From: Flavobacteriales bacterium
Lineage (GTDB): Bacteria; Bacteroidota; Bacteroidia; Flavobacteriales_F; PHOS-HE28
NCBI GenBank assembly: GCA_019912395.1
Contig: JAIOIH010000042.1
Location: 1-64,000 of the forward strand
DNA length: 64,000 bases
Direction of reading: 5' to 3'
The position numbers and the translations under genes were made by a program. The notes beneath the pieces are model-generated. The model was not told the DNA's origin and made no database searches. It saw only the letters and a program-made list of their open reading frames with translations. This document shows, piece by piece, positions 43,898 to 52,458 of this stretch (position 1 is the first letter of the stretch; each line of letters begins with the position of its first letter).

Positions 43898-45132
43898 GCG
43901 ATACCATGGCACGCCCCGATCTTTGGAAAGAGGATCATGTGGAAGGCAAAGGCCTGAACGAGCTCACCACGCTCAATCTCGGTCCCACCCACCCGGCCAC
44001 GCACGGTATATTCCAGAACGTGCTCACCTTGGACGGGGAGATCATCCTCGACACCGAGCAGACGATCGGCTACATCCACCGGGCTTTTGAAAAGATCGCC
44101 GAACGCCGGCCGTTCTACCAGATCACCACGCTCACCGACCGGATGAACTACTGCAGTGCGCCGATCAACAACTTCGGCTGGCTCATGGCGGTGGAGAAGC
44201 TGCTCGGCATCGACCTGCCCAAGCGCGTGGACTACATGCGCGTGATCATCATGGAGCTGTCGCGGATCACCGACCATATCATCTGCAACACCATCATCAG
44301 CCAGGACGCGGGGGCCACCACGCCCTTTCTCTACTATTACCAGTGGCGCGAACGCATCTACGAGATCTACGAGGAGATCTGCGGCGCGCGCCTTACCACC
44401 AACATGGGCCGCATCGGCGGGTTCGAGCGCAACTTCAGCGATCTCGCCTGGGAGCGTACCCGCGCCATCATCAAGGAACTGCCCGCCGCATTGGACGAGT
44501 TCGACAAGCTACTGGTGCGCAACCGGGTGTTCATGGACCGGTGCATCAACTGCGGCCCCATCAGCGCCGAGCGCGCCTTGGCATACGGTTTCACCGGGCC
44601 CAACCTGCGTGCGGCCGGTGTGGATTACGACGTGCGCGTGGCCGACCCCTACAGCAGTTACGAGGACTTTGATTTCAAGATCCCCGTCGGCAAGAGCGGC
44701 GATGTCTATGACCGCTTCACCGTGCGCCAGGAGGAGATGCGCCAGAGCATTTCCATTATCCGTCAAGCACTTGAAAAGATCGACAAGATCGCTGACAAGA
44801 CCACCTACCATGCCGATGTACCCGATTGGGTGCTGCCGCCGAAGCAGGAGGTCTACAACGACATGGAGGCCCTGATCTACCACTTCAAGATCGTGATGGG
44901 CGAGACGGAGATACCGGTAGGCGAGGTCTACCACTGCGTGGAAGGCGGCAACGGCGAGCTCGGCTTCTACATCGTCAGCGACGGGGGCCGCAACCCGTTC
45001 CGCGTCCATTTCCGCCGCCCCTGCTTCATCTATTACCAAGCCTTCCCGGAGATCATCAAAGGGGGCATGCTCAGCGACGCCATCCTTACCATGAGCAGCC
45101 TGAACGTGATCGCCGGTGAACTTGACGCCTGA
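43894..45132 (+). CDS. nuoD: NADH-quinone oxidoreductase subunit D
   Basis: A 412-aa subunit that forms much of the quinone-binding site with NuoB. LNLGPTHPATHGIFQNVLTLDGE near residue 25 is the NuoD signature, with GYIHRAFEKIAERR and an intact C-terminus GGMLSDAILTMSSLNVIAGELDA. The track frame begins far upstream within nuoC; ATG 43894 (MSDTMARPDLWKED) overlaps the nuoC stop. Its own stop shares a base with the nuoE start (TGATG). Confidence 0.97.
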   Translation: MSDTMARPDLWKEDHVEGKGLNELTTLNLGPTHPATHGIFQNVLTLDGEIILDTEQTIGYIHRAFEKIAERRPFYQITTLTDRMNYCSAPINNFGWLMAVEKLLGIDLPKRVDYMRVIIMELSRITDHIICNTIISQDAGATTPFLYYYQWRERIYEIYEEICGARLTTNMGRIGGFERNFSDLAWERTRAIIKELPAALDEFDKLLVRNRVFMDRCINCGPISAERALAYGFTGPNLRAAGVDYDVRVADPYSSYEDFDFKIPVGKSGDVYDRFTVRQEEMRQSISIIRQALEKIDKIADKTTYHADVPDWVLPPKQEVYNDMEALIYHFKIVMGETEIPVGEVYHCVEGGNGELGFYIVSDGGRNPFRVHFRRPCFIYYQAFPEIIKGGMLSDAILTMSSLNVIAGELDA

Positions 45133-45689
45133 TGGAACACGCCACCAAACCACACACCACCACCGACGGTATCGCGCCTTTCGCGTTCAGCGAAGATGCC
45201 CTTTCGGAATGCCGCACGATACTGGGACGCTATCCTGCGGAATTCAGCAAGAGCGCGCTGATCCCGATCCTGCACATCGCGCAGGCGGAGAACGATGGCT
45301 GGCTCAGCGTACACGCGATGAACGCAGTGGCCGACCTGCTGAAGATCCAGTACATCGAGGTCTATGAGGTGGCCACCTTCTACAGCATGTTCAACCTGCA
45401 CCCCGTGGGCAAGCATGTGCTGGAAGTATGCCGGACGGTGCCCTGCATGTTGCGTGGCAGCGACGACATCATTGCGCACATCGGATCGCGCTTGGGCATC
45501 GAACCCGGCGGCACTACACCGGATGGCATGTTCACCCTGAAGGCCGTGGAATGCCTGGGCAGTTGCGGCACCGCGCCGATGCTGCAATGCGGAGCCAAAT
45601 ACCACGAGCACCTCACGATCGAGAAGGTGGACTCCTTGATCGAGAAGCTGCGTGGGGAACCCAAGCGCAACAATTACACAGACCGTTGA
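45132..45689 (+). CDS. nuoE: NADH-quinone oxidoreductase subunit E
   Basis: A 185-aa subunit of the NADH-oxidising module with one [2Fe-2S] cluster. Ligands are visible as VCRTVPCMLRG and ECLGSCGTAPMLQC. The N-terminal helical part includes SALIPILHIAQAENDGWLS and YEVATFYSMFNLHPVGKH, typical of NuoE/thioredoxin-like ferredoxins. It overlaps nuoD and nuoF by one base each. Confidence 0.97.
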   Translation: MEHATKPHTTTDGIAPFAFSEDALSECRTILGRYPAEFSKSALIPILHIAQAENDGWLSVHAMNAVADLLKIQYIEVYEVATFYSMFNLHPVGKHVLEVCRTVPCMLRGSDDIIAHIGSRLGIEPGGTTPDGMFTLKAVECLGSCGTAPMLQCGAKYHEHLTIEKVDSLIEKLRGEPKRNNYTDR

Positions 45690-47047
45690 TGGGACGACAG
45701 CTTCTGCTTGAGCATATTGACAAGCCCGGGATCCGTGGACTGGAGGCCTACCGCGCCAACGGCGGCTATCGCAGCGTGGAGAAGGCATTGAGGACGATGT
45801 CCCCTGAAGCTGTTTTGGAGGAAGTGAAGAAGAGCGGCCTGCGGGGTCGTGGCGGTGCGGGCTTCCCTGCGGGCATGAAGTGGAGCTTCCTCGCAAAGCC
45901 CGAGGGCGTACCCCGCTATTTGGTGGTGAACGCGGACGAGAGCGAGCCCGGCACCTTCAAGGACCGCTATCTCATGGAGCGCATCCCCCACCTGCTGATC
46001 GAGGGGATCATCCCGAGCTGCTTCGCCATGGGCGCGAACACCTCGTACATCTACATCCGCGGCGAGTACTTCCATATCGCGCGCATCCTGGAGCAGGCCA
46101 TTGCCGAAGCCTACGCTGCCGGCTGGCTCGGAAAGAACATCCTCGGCAGCGGCTTCGACCTTGATGTCTTCGTACACATGGGTGCCGGTGCGTACATCTG
46201 CGGGGAGGAAACGGCGCTGCTCGAAAGCCTTGAAGGCAAGCGCGGCAACCCGCGGATCAAGCCGCCATTCCCGGCGGTGAAGGGTCTGTGGCAGCGGCCC
46301 ACGGTGGTGAATAACGTGGAGACGATCTGCGCGGTGGTGCCCATCGTGAACGAGGGGGGAGAGGAGTACGCCAAGATCGGCGTCGGCCGGAGCACCGGCA
46401 CCAAGCTGATCAGCGCGGGCGGCCACGTGAACAGGCCCGGTGTGTATGAGATCGAACTGGGCATCCCCGTGGAAGAGTTCCTGATGAGCGATGAATACTG
46501 CGGTGGTGTCAGCGGCGGAAGACCCTTGAAGGCCTGCATCCCTGGAGGATCCTCCGTACCCATCCTGCCGGCTGAACTGCTTTTCCGCACGGCGAAGTTC
46601 GAGACGCGCCTGATGACCTACGAAAGCCTCAGCGACGGTGGCTTCCAGACCGGGAGCATGCTCGGCTCGGGCGGCTTCTACGTCTTCAACGACACGGCCT
46701 GCATCGTGCGCAGCACATGGAACCATTCGCGCTTCTACCACCACGAGAGCTGTGGCCAGTGCAGCCCCTGCCGCGAAGGCACCGGCTGGATGGAGAAGAT
46801 CCTCTACCGCTTCGAGCACGGCTTGGCGCGCACGGATGACATCGACCTGCTGTGGGATGTGCAGCGGCGCATCGAGGGCAACACCATCTGCCCCTTCGGC
46901 GATGCCGCCGCATGGCCCGTGGCCGCCTCCATCCGCCACTTCCGGCACGAGTTCGAGTACCACGCCACCCATCCCACCAAGGTGAAGGACCCCAAGCACT
47001 GCGAGAAGGAGCCGATCCCGGTGCCGGAACGGTCGTATGCGGGGTGA
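45689..47047 (+). CDS. nuoF: NADH-quinone oxidoreductase subunit F
   Basis: A 452-aa subunit that binds NADH and FMN and holds cluster N3. Seen are GLRGRGGAGFPAGMKW near residue 50, NADESEPGTFKDR, VHMGAGAYICGEETALLESLEG, and the cluster ligands in HESCGQCSPCREGTGWM near residue 350 plus a later Cys in GNTICPFGDAAAWP. The track frame begins at 45428; ATG 45689 is correct and overlaps the nuoE stop. It is the last nuo gene here: nuoG and the membrane-arm genes do not follow. Confidence 0.97.
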   Translation: MGRQLLLEHIDKPGIRGLEAYRANGGYRSVEKALRTMSPEAVLEEVKKSGLRGRGGAGFPAGMKWSFLAKPEGVPRYLVVNADESEPGTFKDRYLMERIPHLLIEGIIPSCFAMGANTSYIYIRGEYFHIARILEQAIAEAYAAGWLGKNILGSGFDLDVFVHMGAGAYICGEETALLESLEGKRGNPRIKPPFPAVKGLWQRPTVVNNVETICAVVPIVNEGGEEYAKIGVGRSTGTKLISAGGHVNRPGVYEIELGIPVEEFLMSDEYCGGVSGGRPLKACIPGGSSVPILPAELLFRTAKFETRLMTYESLSDGGFQTGSMLGSGGFYVFNDTACIVRSTWNHSRFYHHESCGQCSPCREGTGWMEKILYRFEHGLARTDDIDLLWDVQRRIEGNTICPFGDAAAWPVAASIRHFRHEFEYHATHPTKVKDPKHCEKEPIPVPERSYAG

Positions 47048-47130
47048 TGATTTGTTTTACCGAAACGACCGCAACGGAATACAACGCCACGCCTGAAATT
47101 CATTGTGGGCGAGGAGAGGTCACCAATCCA

Positions 47131-47178
47131 GGGTATCGCAACGGCCAATACTTTTTTGAACGTTGCGCAACCGTTGCG
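47131..47178. terminator. Hairpin-rich stretch between nuoF and the lamin-tail gene
   Basis: cgcaacg at 47137-47143 can pair with cgttgcg at 47161-47167, or cgcaacgg (47137-47144) with ccgttgcg (47171-47178), and gttgcgcaac is a perfect 10-bp palindrome. The loop contains a T run. It lies between convergent gene ends, where a shared terminator is expected. Confidence 0.5.
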
Positions 47179-47203
47179 GTATACCACCGGGTGCGCCTTT
47201 CCC

Positions 47204-49801
47204 TCAGAGCCTGTGCGCCAGCACCACCGACTTCCGGAACTTCTCCACATTCCCCGCCAGGTCATAGGCCTCCATGTAGATAACGTAGGGCCCGATGCGT
47301 GCAAGGTCGCTGCCTTCCATCATTCCATCCCAGGAAACTGAACCGCTGGTGCCGAGCAGCTCGTTGTTCATCAGCGTGCGCACTTCGCGGCCCGCGAGAT
47401 CGAAGACCTTCATGGTGCCCACAAAGCCCGGCTCATCTAATTCATAGGTGATGGTGAGCAGGTCCTGGTAACCGTCGTTGTCCGGAGAGAAGATAGCCGG
47501 ATCGATCGTGATCGCACCTTTGGCCTCGGGTGCGGGTGCGTACTGGGAGTTCTGGTAGCCCGGTGTGGCGAAGTTCACTGCTTCCGCAGCGCTGTGCCAG
47601 TTGCTGTTGTCGCTGGTGGGCCGGTCGGGGTCCACACGTTCGAGGCTCACGCCATCAACGCTCTTCAGCAGGGCGAACTGGAGGTCGTCGCTGTAGTTGA
47701 ACAAGTCGAGCGTATCGCCGGATGCGCCGAGGAACACCACCCTGCCACTGCCGTTGTTGAAGGTAGGCAATGACATCTGCAGCATCCGGTCCGCGCGGCC
47801 CAATGGATAGTTTGAAAGGACGTTGGCGGGATCGCTGGCGATGGCCACGTACTGACCGGGTAACAACAACCAGGCATCGGCAGTGATCAAGCGCTGGTCC
47901 GCATTGATGTTGGACAACTGCAGGCCGGCCAGGCTCACCACCTTCTGTGAACGATTGTAGAGCTCGATGAAATCACTGCCGCTTCCACGCGGGTCGTAGA
48001 GCACTTCATTGATCACCACGTCTCCCGCCTCAATGGGTTCCGGCAGCGCGAAGGTCGCCGTGTTCCCCCCTGCGATCAAATTACCCGGGCAGTCCCGCAC
48101 ATCGGTGATGGTGATCGTTTGCAGCTCTCCTGCCACCAGTTCTACGGCCAGCCTTATGCGCACCCTGTCAAGAGCAACGATCGACACGTTGGAAATACCG
48201 CTGGCCGGCTCGATGTTGTAGTCCCCGGAAAGCAATGTGCCTTGATCCATGTTTTCGCTGAAAAGCACGTCCACGGTGACGCTGTCGATCACGAACACCT
48301 GCGCGATCGTTGGGGGAATGGTATCCGTGAGAATGGCGAAGACACTGTTCTGGGTACCCGGTGTTCCACCGAGGGCTGCGTTGGAGGCTGTCCAATTGGC
48401 GGCGCTGGAGCAGGGCGTGAACGGGTCCATCCGCTCCAAGGTCCAACCGCCGTCGGCCTTGGCCGGATCGTGGTACCATGTATCCGAATATTGCACGGCA
48501 TCGATCGTCATCCCCGCCGCATTCCAGAGTTCCATGGGATCACCGCTATTGTTCAATGAAGGGAAGGATGGAACGCCCACCGCATTACCAAAACCACTGA
48601 ACAGCGGCGCATTCGTGGTCCCGGCAAGGATCACAAACCCGCCCGGAGGGATCTGTACCGCGGGCAATGTGCCGGTGGAGCTACCGTCGGTGATCTTCCA
48701 TCCGGTGAGGTCAAAGAACTGGTCCGTGGTGGTATTGAAGAGCTCCACGAACTCCGCGTTCGGCAGGCCCACCACCGGGTCCGGGTCGGCCATCAGTTCG
48801 TTGATGATGACGTCGCCGGGTTGCGCAACCCCGAAGACCGCATACGTGAAGTTCATGGTGCCGTTCGCAATGGCATTGCCCGCCAGGTCCTGCACGCCGT
48901 TCACGGTTACCGTATAGGTGGTGCCATTTGTCATGGGCGAGGCCAGTGCAAAATGTACCAGGGCGGGGTTCGTGCCGTCCAAAGCGGCGGTGGCAACACT
49001 GTTGGACGGACTGAGCGCGTAGTTGCCGACTGCTTCCGCGGAAGCCTGGTCCACCGGCTCATCGAAGAGCAGGTCCACATGCTGGTCGTCCGTGGCAGTG
49101 GCCGAAACGATGACGGGTGGTGTGGTGTCCAGGATGATCGGGCCGGCGGAGAAGTCATCGAAGAAGTGGTTGTTCACCACTGTGGACGCAGTGCTTTGGG
49201 TAATGCGCACACCGAAGTAGCTGCTGGTGGTAATGCTGCCGTCAGTCGCCACGCCCGCATTGGTGTACGCACCGGTGGCGCCGTCATCGTAGAACAGGAT
49301 CCACTGGTCCGAGGCATCACGCGTCACCTTAATGCGGAAAGGATTGTCGGTGCTGCTGTTTATGATCCCGTCCGGGCTGGCCACGAGCAGGTTGGCAGTT
49401 CCCCCGGTCATCTTGTTCAGCACCACATGGTCAGCGGTCTCCCCGATGCGCACGAAATATCCGTTGGCGGGCGTGCTAAGGTCCTGCACATCGCTCATCA
49501 GATACACGTCCACATAATTTACGCCTGAGGTGGAAAACTTGAGATTCACGAAGAACTCCCACTGTGCGTTCGCGGCAAGTGTGGATGGAGTGCTCAGATA
49601 GTACGTAGTGGCAGCCGCAAGCGTACCGGTGTTCGAACGAAGCTGCCCGGCATCCACGGTGAAGAGCGCATCATCGCCGCTCCACGCGGGATCGGTGGTG
49701 AAGTCGCCATCGCTGAAATCATCCGAGAACTGGGCTTGCGTGGATAGGCCGATGAGAAGCGCGGCAACCAAGGGTTGCAAAGGGCGAAGGGCGTGGAGCA
49801 T
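47204..49801 (-). CDS. Secreted lamin-tail-domain surface protein
   Basis: An 865-aa exported protein. MLHALRPLQPLVAALLIGLSTQAQ is the signal peptide, so ATG 49801 is preferred to the TTG at 49813. Residues about 25-220 form a beta-sandwich of laminin-G/concanavalin type (YYLSTPSTLAANAQWEFFV). Two SbsA/Ig-like bacterial domains (PPVIVSATATDDQHVDLLF; PPTIAQVFVIDSVTVDVLF) alternate with two lamin-tail domains (GDVIINELMADPDPVVG; GDVVINEVLYDPRGSGSD). The end, FSPDNDGYQDLLTITYELDE through YDLAGNVEKFRKSVVL, is a FlgD-like/T9SS-type ending. It is probably a surface-attached protein; the ligand is unknown. Confidence 0.88.
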   Translation of the reverse strand: MLHALRPLQPLVAALLIGLSTQAQFSDDFSDGDFTTDPAWSGDDALFTVDAGQLRSNTGTLAAATTYYLSTPSTLAANAQWEFFVNLKFSTSGVNYVDVYLMSDVQDLSTPANGYFVRIGETADHVVLNKMTGGTANLLVASPDGIINSSTDNPFRIKVTRDASDQWILFYDDGATGAYTNAGVATDGSITTSSYFGVRITQSTASTVVNNHFFDDFSAGPIILDTTPPVIVSATATDDQHVDLLFDEPVDQASAEAVGNYALSPSNSVATAALDGTNPALVHFALASPMTNGTTYTVTVNGVQDLAGNAIANGTMNFTYAVFGVAQPGDVIINELMADPDPVVGLPNAEFVELFNTTTDQFFDLTGWKITDGSSTGTLPAVQIPPGGFVILAGTTNAPLFSGFGNAVGVPSFPSLNNSGDPMELWNAAGMTIDAVQYSDTWYHDPAKADGGWTLERMDPFTPCSSAANWTASNAALGGTPGTQNSVFAILTDTIPPTIAQVFVIDSVTVDVLFSENMDQGTLLSGDYNIEPASGISNVSIVALDRVRIRLAVELVAGELQTITITDVRDCPGNLIAGGNTATFALPEPIEAGDVVINEVLYDPRGSGSDFIELYNRSQKVVSLAGLQLSNINADQRLITADAWLLLPGQYVAIASDPANVLSNYPLGRADRMLQMSLPTFNNGSGRVVFLGASGDTLDLFNYSDDLQFALLKSVDGVSLERVDPDRPTSDNSNWHSAAEAVNFATPGYQNSQYAPAPEAKGAITIDPAIFSPDNDGYQDLLTITYELDEPGFVGTMKVFDLAGREVRTLMNNELLGTSGSVSWDGMMEGSDLARIGPYVIYMEAYDLAGNVEKFRKSVVLAHRL

Positions 49802-49860
49802 GGGGCGTGTCAAGGAAGGAAAGGTAGTAGTTTTGTAAGGCTGACAAAGTAATTGCGGAA
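49802..49860. promoter_or_regulatory. Short divergent promoter region (lamin-tail gene / asd)
   Basis: On the plus strand, TAGTTTTG at 49828-49835 fits the TAnnTTTG -7 element for asd (ATG 49861). On the minus strand, TTTG followed 18 nt later by TACCTTTC fits a promoter for the lamin-tail gene. The two would overlap within 59 nt and could interfere with each other. Confidence 0.5.
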
Positions 49861-50877
49861 ATGAAGGTTGCGGTAGTGGGTGCCACCGGCATGGTGGGCG
49901 GGGTGATGTTGAAGGTGCTGGAGGAGCGCATGGGACACTTGTTGGACACCGTGCTTCCCGTGGCCAGCGCAGAAAGCATCGGCAAGCTGGTGCGCTTCAA
50001 CGGACGTGATATTCCCGTGATCGGCATGGCTGATGCAGTACAGGCCAAACCTGACCTGGCGTTGTTCTCAGCCGGGGGTGGCACCTCCCTGGAATGGGCC
50101 CCGAAGTTCGCGGACGCGGGCACCATCGTGATCGACAACAGCAGCGCCTGGCGAATGGACGAAAGCAAGCTGCTCATCGTACCGGAGATCAACGGCGCCC
50201 TAGTGGATGCTGCGGACTTCTCCAAGGGAGGTATCATTGCCAACCCCAACTGCAGCACCATTCAATTGGTGATGGCCCTCGCCCCGCTGCACGCCCGCTT
50301 TACGGTACAGCGGGTGGTGGTGAGCACCTATCAGAGCGTTACCGGCACCGGCATGAAGGCCGTGCAGCAGCTGGAGAATGAACGCCAAGGCCGCGAAGGG
50401 GAGCGCGCGTATCCCTTCCGGATCGAAGGCAACGTATTGGCACGGTGCGACGAGTTCCTGGACAACGGCTACACCAAGGAGGAAATGAAACTGACCTGGG
50501 AGACCAAGAAGATCCTCGACCCGGCCATCCAGGTCACCGCCACAGCCGTCCGCGTACCGGTGACCGGTGGCCATAGTGAAGCGGTGAACGTGCAATTCGC
50601 GAACGATTTCACCATGGCCGAAATACGCATGCTGTTGGGTGAAGCTCCCGGAATTGAAGTGGTGGATTCCCCGGAGATGGATGCCTACCCCATGCCTTTG
50701 CATGCCCATGGCAAGGACGCGGTATTCGTGGGGCGACTGCGCCGTGATGAGAGCCAGGCCAACACGCTGAACATGTGGGTGGTGGCGGACAACCTGCGGA
50801 AAGGAGCAGCCACCAATGCCGTCCAGATCGCGGAGCTGCTGGTCCGGAAGAGCATCCAGCAGGCCCAACAAGCATGA
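49861..50877 (+). CDS. asd: Aspartate-semialdehyde dehydrogenase
   Basis: A 338-aa NADP-dependent enzyme that reduces aspartyl phosphate to the semialdehyde for lysine (and diaminopimelate), threonine and methionine synthesis. The N-terminal VAVVGATGMVGGVMLKVLEER is the nucleotide-binding loop. IIANPNCSTIQLVMAL near residue 130 contains the catalytic Cys, and VRVPVTGGHSEAVNV near residue 230 the catalytic His. Length and motifs are complete. It starts from a divergent promoter region shared with the lamin-tail gene and is followed closely by a secreted protein gene. Confidence 0.97.
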   Translation: MKVAVVGATGMVGGVMLKVLEERMGHLLDTVLPVASAESIGKLVRFNGRDIPVIGMADAVQAKPDLALFSAGGGTSLEWAPKFADAGTIVIDNSSAWRMDESKLLIVPEINGALVDAADFSKGGIIANPNCSTIQLVMALAPLHARFTVQRVVVSTYQSVTGTGMKAVQQLENERQGREGERAYPFRIEGNVLARCDEFLDNGYTKEEMKLTWETKKILDPAIQVTATAVRVPVTGGHSEAVNVQFANDFTMAEIRMLLGEAPGIEVVDSPEMDAYPMPLHAHGKDAVFVGRLRRDESQANTLNMWVVADNLRKGAATNAVQIAELLVRKSIQQAQQA

Positions 50878-50915
50878 TCGCCGACCGTTCCCTTTACGGC
50901 CCACATCATTCCCGT

Positions 50916-51752
50916 ATGAAGATCCACTTACCCGTATTCCTGGTCTGCGCTGTTGCCTTCACCACCATACAGGCCCAAACGGTCCATTCCATTTCCATCG
51001 GCTTCGGGCCGAACATTATCGATCAGCCAGATCTACTAAAAAGCGATGTGCTCCAATTGGTCCCGTTGGACCCGGAAAGCGTGGCGGACTATTCGATGGT
51101 TCCGTGGGACCAGCAGCAGGAAACCTTCTGCTTCGTGATGTCCATTGGCCTCTTGCCTTTCAGCAAGGAAGACCGTCGCGGCCCTGAGCTCCGTCTGGGT
51201 TTTATACACGCCGGTTGGAATGAACGGCAAGCCATTTTGCAGCATTCGATACGCACGCCGTACGATACCCTCGTCTCTACGGCCACCGGCGAACAGTTCC
51301 TTGTGGATTCCGTTCATGGGAGCACCTATTTCATCAGCACCAAGGCGGAACGGATCGGTCTGGATGCCTCTCTGGCCTGGAGTACTACCGGAAGATGGAG
51401 CCTGTACGTTGGGGTCGGCGTAATGGGAGGTCCCAGCTTCAATGCCAGGACCTATGTGGATTTGGAGCATTACAACGGTGTTGGTGCAGCCGAGGGGCCC
51501 TACGCCTATTCCCCGCAAGGAGGCGTCCGAAAAAGCAGCTACGAGACCTTCAAGGGCGGAAACGGCTGGTGGACTGCGGCCTACTTCCCCTTCGGGATCG
51601 ACTTCACCCTATCGCGGAAACATCCCTTTTGGAAGCAAATGCACCTTTCCTATGAACTGCGGCCCCAACTGCTCATTCAGGGAAGCCCTGAACTGGACAA
51701 CACGGTGGGAACAGGTCTTCTGGCCAACTTCGGCATCCGGTTAACCTTATAG
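50916..51752 (+). CDS. Secreted protein, possible outer-membrane beta-barrel
   Basis: A 278-aa protein with signal peptide MKIHLPVFLVCAVAFTTIQAQ. The mature part has alternating beta strands (ISIGFGPNIID; ELRLGFIHAGW; RWSLYVGVGVMGGPS; HLSYELRPQLLI) and ends in GLLANFGIRLTL, with a hydrophobic final residue, as in outer-membrane barrels. I do not recognise the family. A start at 50874 (ATGA overlap with asd) is possible, but the signal peptide favours 50916. Its 3' end overlaps lspA convergently by 6 bp. Confidence 0.65.
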   Translation: MKIHLPVFLVCAVAFTTIQAQTVHSISIGFGPNIIDQPDLLKSDVLQLVPLDPESVADYSMVPWDQQQETFCFVMSIGLLPFSKEDRRGPELRLGFIHAGWNERQAILQHSIRTPYDTLVSTATGEQFLVDSVHGSTYFISTKAERIGLDASLAWSTTGRWSLYVGVGVMGGPSFNARTYVDLEHYNGVGAAEGPYAYSPQGGVRKSSYETFKGGNGWWTAAYFPFGIDFTLSRKHPFWKQMHLSYELRPQLLIQGSPELDNTVGTGLLANFGIRLTL

Positions 51753-52439
51753 TCCACCGGACTGCTCACCCGGCGTTTCCGTTAACGGCTGACCGGGCCC
51801 GGCTTCCGGTGATGCGGTTACTTCCGCACGGCGGGACCGCCTGTCCTCATGTCGTTGCACCAGGATCAGCGATACAATGCCCACGCTGATGGCGGCATCC
51901 GCAATGTTGAACACGGGCCGGAAGAACTCATATTCTTCGCCGCCCCAAATGGGAAGCCATTGTGGGAAGCGCCCATGGAGCACCGGAAAGTAGAACATGT
52001 CAACTACTGCTCCATGCAAGAAAGGGGCATAACCTCCCTCTGGCGGGAACAGCACGGCCTTCCGGAACGGTGTGCTGGCATCGAAGATGAGCCCGTAGCA
52101 TGCGCTGTCGATGATATTGCCCAAGGCCCCTGCGAACACCAGTGCCAAGCTTACGGTCATGGGGGAGCTCCGTTTATCCTTTACGGCTTTCCAAAGCAGG
52201 TACCCAATGCCCACCAGCGCCACCATCCGGAAAATGGTGAGCGCCATTTTTCCGGCTTCTCCACCGAATTCGAGGCCGAAGGCCATGCCTTTGTTCTCCA
52301 CGAACTGGAGATAGGCCCAATCATGTCCTTCCCCGAACAGCGGGATGGACTCCCCGAGGAAGAACCCGGTTTTCACCCAGAACTTCAGGGCTTGGTCGGC
52401 CACGAGGACCGCCAGTATGATCAGGATGGAGCGCTTCAC
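51747..52439 (-). CDS. lspA: Lipoprotein signal peptidase (signal peptidase II)
   Basis: A 230-aa inner-membrane aspartic protease that cleaves prolipoprotein signal peptides. The catalytic Asp residues appear in AGALGNIIDSACYG near residue 115 and FNIADAAISVGI near residue 185, between transmembrane helices; the N-terminal VADQALKFWVK is typical. It is longer than the E. coli enzyme because of an inserted loop (FRKAVLFPPEGGYAPFLHG) and a hydrophilic C-terminal tail, as in other Bacteroidota. It lies 19 nt after the DksA-like gene in the ileS-dksA-like-lspA operon. Confidence 0.95.
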   Translation of the reverse strand: MKRSILIILAVLVADQALKFWVKTGFFLGESIPLFGEGHDWAYLQFVENKGMAFGLEFGGEAGKMALTIFRMVALVGIGYLLWKAVKDKRSSPMTVSLALVFAGALGNIIDSACYGLIFDASTPFRKAVLFPPEGGYAPFLHGAVVDMFYFPVLHGRFPQWLPIWGGEEYEFFRPVFNIADAAISVGIVSLILVQRHEDRRSRRAEVTASPEAGPGQPLTETPGEQSGGL

Positions 52440-52458
52440 CGAAGGGACGGGGCCGTGG

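Noticed and set aside
45674-46999. 441-codon minus-strand ORF
   Set aside because: Exact antisense of nuoF, which has all catalytic motifs.
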